A stretch of DNA of 64,000 bases from Vigna angularis (taxonomy: Eukaryota; Streptophyta; Magnoliopsida; Fabales; Fabaceae), in the NCBI RefSeq assembly GCF_016808095.1, contig NC_068976.1, forward strand, positions 1,694,001-1,758,000, in the 5' to 3' direction. Below are positions 33,501 through 39,500 of this stretch, one piece after another. Position 1 is the stretch's first letter. Each line of letters begins with the position of its first letter. A model generated the notes under the pieces. The model was not told the DNA's origin. It did no database searches and saw only the letters and a program-made list of their open reading frames with translations. The position numbers and the translations under genes are program-made.

Positions 33501-36500
33501 TATTTTATTTTTAAATGTAAAGTATAAACTATTGCTCCAATCACAACCATATATTTTTCCATAAGAGTTTTAGCATCCTCCCTTCACCAAACGTTCAAAT
33601 CTCTATATATTCTTGCACCTATACCTCTTCTAAAAATCCCATGAGCACCACATCATAGGTTAACAAACAATCACTAAAGATGCTCAACTTAATAAATGTA
33701 TCCTGGAAAAGAAAGTTTATTTAGCTACCTTGATCGTCCTATACTATGAACATCTTGACTTCTAATTACTACCAAAATGATTATTGTTTGTCTTCAACTC
33801 CTTTGAAAATTTGGTGAATTAAAAATCAAGCATTTGTTGAGTTAGTTGCTTGCTTTATGGCTAAAACCACTTGTCTCAAATGATGGTTGTTTTCAGTCCA
33901 TGATCCCTTCCCCGAGCTTCTATTCGTGTGGTTTTCTCTGCGTTCCTCTTTTTGCTTTGATGCCATCACTTCTTTGTCCTTGATGTGGGATGTTGCTCGA
34001 TACCGAACCTCCTTCATATCCTGGGGTTGTCTTTGAATTAAAGATTCCCCAAAGGCTTTTCACTCAAAATTGTAAAAGAGCGTCAATGAACATATTCTCA
34101 TTCGGTTAAGGTATTTGCACTATTGCTTCATTGAAGCCCCAAATATTTTTTTAGAGATTCACTTTTTTCTTGCCAAACATAAAAAAGGCAGCCTATTCTT
34201 GGATGTTTAATATTGGTTGTTGCAAAATGTGCTATAAACAAACGTGAGAATACATCAAAAGATGTTATTGTTTCCTTTGCCAAGTTACTAAACCAATCCA
34301 ACACTACTCTAATGAGGATTCTTGCAAACATCTTACACCTTACCCCATCCATACCCCCACTAATCAACATTTGTGCTCTGAACACCTTCACATGAGCTAC
34401 GAGTGTTCATGTGAAGACGTTCACCTTTGGTGTGACATAATGCTAAGGTATGGGCTCTCCTAGTATGTCCATTGAAAAAGGCTTAAAATCCTCTTTCTCA
34501 TCCAACTCCTATTGTTGTCCTACTTGTTTTCGAATTAATTGTTGAAGCTCGTCATTTCTCCTCCTCAACTCCTCTTGCTCTTTCAAGGATGCCTCTACTA
34601 AATGTCGAGACTCCTACCCTATCCTTCTAAACTTCTGCTTCGTTGGGTTTCCGCCGCTTGCTGCCTAGCGTGCGACCATTGTCTCAATGAATTCCTATTT
34701 CTATTATTATATATTGTTTTTTTTTCTATATATCTATATAATTGAATTGAAATTCTCATTCTATCAACTGTTTTGATTTACTTTTTTAAGAAAAATTAAG
34801 TTCCTATTAATAAAAAGTGATATTTATTTATATAGAGATACAAATAAATATTCTATATTATTCAATACTAGACTACTATAAATAGATTTATAGTATTTAA
34901 TTTGAATATTCTATTCATAAAAAGAAAAAACTGTAAATGAAATAGAAATTTAGAAAATCTATGATCCTGCAGGAGTTTCCTAGACAAAATAGAAGTCAAT
35001 TCACAACCAAAGTTCAAGAATAAGTTTCTTTGATGAAATGAGAGAAATATGTCTAAAGATCCGCTAGGTATAAGAAGTGAAAGACGAGATCATTTGTTTC
35101 TTGACAGTTATGAAAAAAAGTTTCTATCGGATTTTGGAGTCATAGCATATTTTATGATTGATGATTTGGAAGATTTTCTAATTCCTCTACCATAGTGTTA
35201 GGAATAATTCAAGTGAGTCTAAGTTCCACGTTTGGTAGAAATAACAAAGTTAAACACCATAAAAGAAAAAAAAAACCCATATAGCCAATGTCTCAAAATT
35301 TTAGGTTAAAAGTGGTGTCAATCCCTTATGTGGGTTGTACTGATGTCATATATATAATCTTTCCCTAATGAACTACCCACAAAAATAAACCCGGTTAATG
35401 GTATCAGAGCCACTGGTTCGTCATGTTGACCAATGAAAAGGACTCACCCTTGAGGGCAAATATAACTATATGATTAGGACTTACCCTTGAGGGGAGATTG
35501 TTGGGAATAATCCAAGTGTGAATCTAAGTCCCACATTGGGTAGATATGATAAAGTTAAACATCATAAGAAAAAAGACCCATAAACCTTAAGCTTTGAGGT
35601 TTTGGGTTAAAAGTGGTATCAAGCACTTATGTGGATTAGACTGATGATGTATATGCATAATCTCTCCCTAATGAAACCCCCTTGGAAATATCCCAACAAT
35701 CATGAGATTTTGTATTGCTTGGTTTTCTGGCTCTCCCTCCTATGGCACTATTCTCCTTGTTCCCCTCATCTTCTTACTATCTTATGGTTCATGAATAATT
35801 ATACCTGCCCCATGGTGGATGCAGAAACGTTCTACCCAAGAAAGATGATGATCCCCTTTGCTGGAGAACTTAGTGTGTGTGTTAGGTTTCTTTTGTCAAG
35901 AAACCAATCTTTCACTCCTCATAGTACCCACTCACACACAAAAGAAAGAATATGAATGTATATTGCTTTTGTAATCAAAGAATGAAGTGTTTACAATCTT
36001 TGCCCAAGGGAGCACTCTCCCTCCACAGGAACAACCTCTTGTCACTACACTGAAATATCAAAAACTCCCCTCTACCAGACCACCCTTGCCTTCTTATAAC
36101 GACAACCTACTTCTAACTACCCAACAACAATTAATTCCTAAACTGTTTCCTCTGTCCTGCACCTATTACCCATTATAACCTATCATATTATATCCTATCA
36201 TTACACCCTGTTGCAAAACAACCTTGCCTCAAGGTTGGTACCGTAATGCTTGTTCCCATGGCTTATCTTCATCATAGGAAGGGAACCCACTGGCTACTGC
36301 CCTCCAATTCAGGCCTGGAGGCTTGGGTGGTGGTTTATATGAAAGAACTATTGACTCCTTTAAGAGTTGCTTCTTTTCTAGAATTCCCATGGACCATATG
36401 ATTGTTCTATACTGCCTTCTGACCTGGTGACCACTTACATGGGCCTGGATTTTAACAATTTTCTGATGAATGATCAAGAATTCTTTTCTCTTCTTCCAAC

Positions 36501-39500
36501 CCCAAAACTTTTTTTGTATTTTTATAGCAACAACATTGGCTAAGCTCTCCTTGTCCAGATTTGTTCATCCTAGAAGCTGAAAAGGAAAGAACTTATTGAT
36601 CTGACCATCCAATTTCTTTATCATCATCACGTTGAGCAAAATGTTTCCTCTGAATGTTATATTGTAGTCCTGCAAAGAAATATCCCTACCATTGGTCTTC
36701 TATTGTATTATATGTTTGTGACTTGGATGAATTTTTCCTTGCCATTGGTCTTCTGAATGTTATCTTGGATGAATTTTTCCCCACTCAAAACAACTGCATC
36801 TTCTACTTTATTTCCAGCCATAATAATCACCATGCCCCCACCATATTCTGCTTTCTTTCCTCTGTCTTCACCCTCCTTCACTGTTTTGACATACCACAAC
36901 CTACCCCACTATCTCCCCTAAAAACAACTTTTGCCACTTCCTGGGCAGCAACACCAATAATGTCTCCATCACAGTTTTTGTCTTCGTCTTCTGCACTGAT
37001 ATCTCTTTCTCTTTCCTTTCAAGACATCTTGAAGAAATTCCTCTCTCCTTCATATTTTTCCTCCATTAACAGAATCTTGATCTCCATTTACAGACGTTGG
37101 ACTGCCTTCTAATCCTTTTTCCTGGTGTCATGCCCTTCCTCAAAGAACTCGTGTGAGTTCTTTAAGTTCTTGGCATATATCCCGTGTCTCTGCTTTTAAT
37201 TCCTCTAGTGTTGTCTCCATCGAATCCATCCTTCCCTCCAAGGCATTCATTTTTCCATCCATCCTTCCCTCCAAAGCCTTCATTCTTCCTTCCATCACGT
37301 TTCTCTCCCAATGATCCGGCAGGTCGGACCAATTTGTTAGGTTTCTTTTGTCAAGAAACCAATCTTCCACTCCTGTGACGAGTGAAAGATTGGTTTCTTG
37401 ACAAAAGAAACCTAACAAATTTGTCCGACCTGTCGGATATCCTTAAGAGAGGAGTGTCGAATCCTTAGGAGAGGAGCGATATGGAAGCAAGAATGAATGC
37501 ACTGGAATGAAGGTGTGATACTGTGGAGAGGTGGGCCAGCAAACAGAAAAGGGTGCTAGCAGAATGGAGAAGAAATATCCAAGAAATAAAAGAAATGCTG
37601 CAGAAATCCAAGAATCACGGAAAGGGCTCAGAAAGAAGTAAGAAATCTGTCAGGAAAGGAAAGAAAGAGGGAGAAACAGGTAGGGATGTTGTGCAAGATA
37701 GTCTGCTAGACATCAAGAAAGCCAAGAAACTTTCAAATGGAGGAGAAAATTCAACCAATGGGGAGAAGAAAAGAGAAACGGATAACAACGCAAAGGATGG
37801 GGTTCTCCAATACTGTGAAGGGGATGCTGTTACCATCACATCAGGGAGTAAAGGGTCAAAAGCTGCTCTTTCTGAGAAGGAAAGAGAAAGAGATATCAGT
37901 GCAGAAGACAAAAACTGTGATGGAGACACTGTTGGTGTTGCTGCCCAGGATCGAACTGGGGACCTTCAATTTGTTAGGTTTCTTTTGTCAAGAAACCAAT
38001 CTTTTACTCCTCAAATGTTAGGAATTCTTGAGATCAAGAATTCAAATTATAGAATTAATACTGCAGTAACACTCAAATTAAACATCCAACAATTACATAG
38101 ATAGATTTACGGGATTACAAGTCTAAAAACATTCAACAGCGTCCAAGGGAGGAATTCCCTTCACACAGGTTAGCACCTGTTCTGAAACAGCAATAAAAAA
38201 CACACACCCTGTAGAAGGAACCGTTTCTCCCTTAAAAGACAACCATACTAAACGAAATCATTCCCTCTAATCTCCTCTAACTACCCATAAACCGTCCAAC
38301 CCTTGACAACTGTTATATAACTTCTAATTTTTAACTTTTTTCCTAACATATACTTTAAAAGGCTTATCATCAGAGTACCCCCTCACCCACAAAAGAAAGA
38401 ATATGAATGTATATTGCTTATTTAATCAAATAAAGAAGTGTTTACAATCTTTCCCCAAGGAAGCACTCTCCCTTCCACAGGAACAACCTCCTCTCAATAC
38501 ATTGAAATATCAAAAACTCCCCTCTACCAGACCCCCCTTGCCTTATAAAGGCAACCCACTTCTAACTACCCAACACCAATTAATTCCTAAACTGTTTCCT
38601 CTGTCCTACACATATTACCTATTATAACCTATCATAACCTATCATATTATATCCTATCAGTGTGTTGTCTTTTCTTGTTGGCTCTTTTTATATTCAAATA
38701 TCTTTTGGGGTTTGTAATTTTTATGCTAAAATTAAGATCCATATCCCTAATTTTCTGCCTTGCATTTATCATTTATTTCCTTATTTTGATGATTATTTGA
38801 TCCTACTTGTATTAGAATTTGTTATTTGTTATGTTGTTTGTCAGATTTGTTCCAAATTAGATATTTAGTCCTGTTTAATTGTGATAAAATCTTTCTATAT
38901 TCATACAACAAAGATATATTCTCATTTATTTGTTAATATTCATGTTATAATATTCCTAATCTAGTCTTATGTGAATGTCTTATTTTGAGTAAGTCAGAAT
39001 CCTACCCATCACTATAGTACTAAAAGTAATAAATGTTTATTCAGCTCCCACAGAGTCGCGAGGATATCTTTTAGTACACACAAATGGTGGGCTCAACCAA
39101 ATGCGTTCTGGGGTCAGACCTCTGTCTCTCACTCTAAGTTTCTCCCATATTCATATTATTAGTATTATTGCTAAGTTATTTGTTGTTGAAGATTTGCCTT
39201 GCTTAATTGATTGATATGCTGACGGATGGCAATCAATGAGGACCATAGAATGTCGCAATTGTTTATTTTGAATGCCCTTTTCCATTGTTGTTTGTACCTG
39301 AAGATTTGTTGCCTTTGCTGTAGATATGTGATATGGTAGCAGTGGCTCGTATAATAAATGCCACTCTTGTAATTCCAGAACTTGATAAAAGATCATTTTG
39401 GCAAGATACTAGGTATTTTCAATTCTGCTATTTACAATTATTTTTCTTTTGTTCCTTCTCTCTCTGTATTGGATTTTCACTTAATTGAATTTTATAATTT

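Larger units (their letters stand above)
35880..38659 (-). mobile_element. Non-autonomous Ty3/Gypsy-type element with palindromic interior, TSD GTGTG
   Basis: Both terminal LTRs are in minus orientation: 35880-36200 (3' LTR), and 37972-38659 (5' LTR, itself split by a solo LTR). A perfect 5-bp direct repeat GTGTG flanks the whole block (35875-35879 and 38660-38664). It therefore integrated as one unit. The interior is rearranged. At 37319-37434 a palindrome with ~57-bp arms joins two diverging copies of LTR tail + tRNA-Tyr-type primer site + gag start. Gag-like sequence reads leftward at 37418-36900 and rightward at 37490-37970. No pol. Confidence 0.85.

Noticed and set aside
34900..35190. 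Possible organelle (plastid-like) DNA insertion
   Set aside because: Base composition and a short open translation suggested it, but I could not match it to a specific plastid or mitochondrial gene, so it is left unassigned.
36654..37112. 152-codon + strand ORF
   Set aside because: It is antisense to the gag-like arm of the palindromic element and has no recognisable domain.
37925..37975. Functional tRNA gene
   Set aside because: Only a T-arm and acceptor-like end are present; there is no D-arm or anticodon arm at the right distance.
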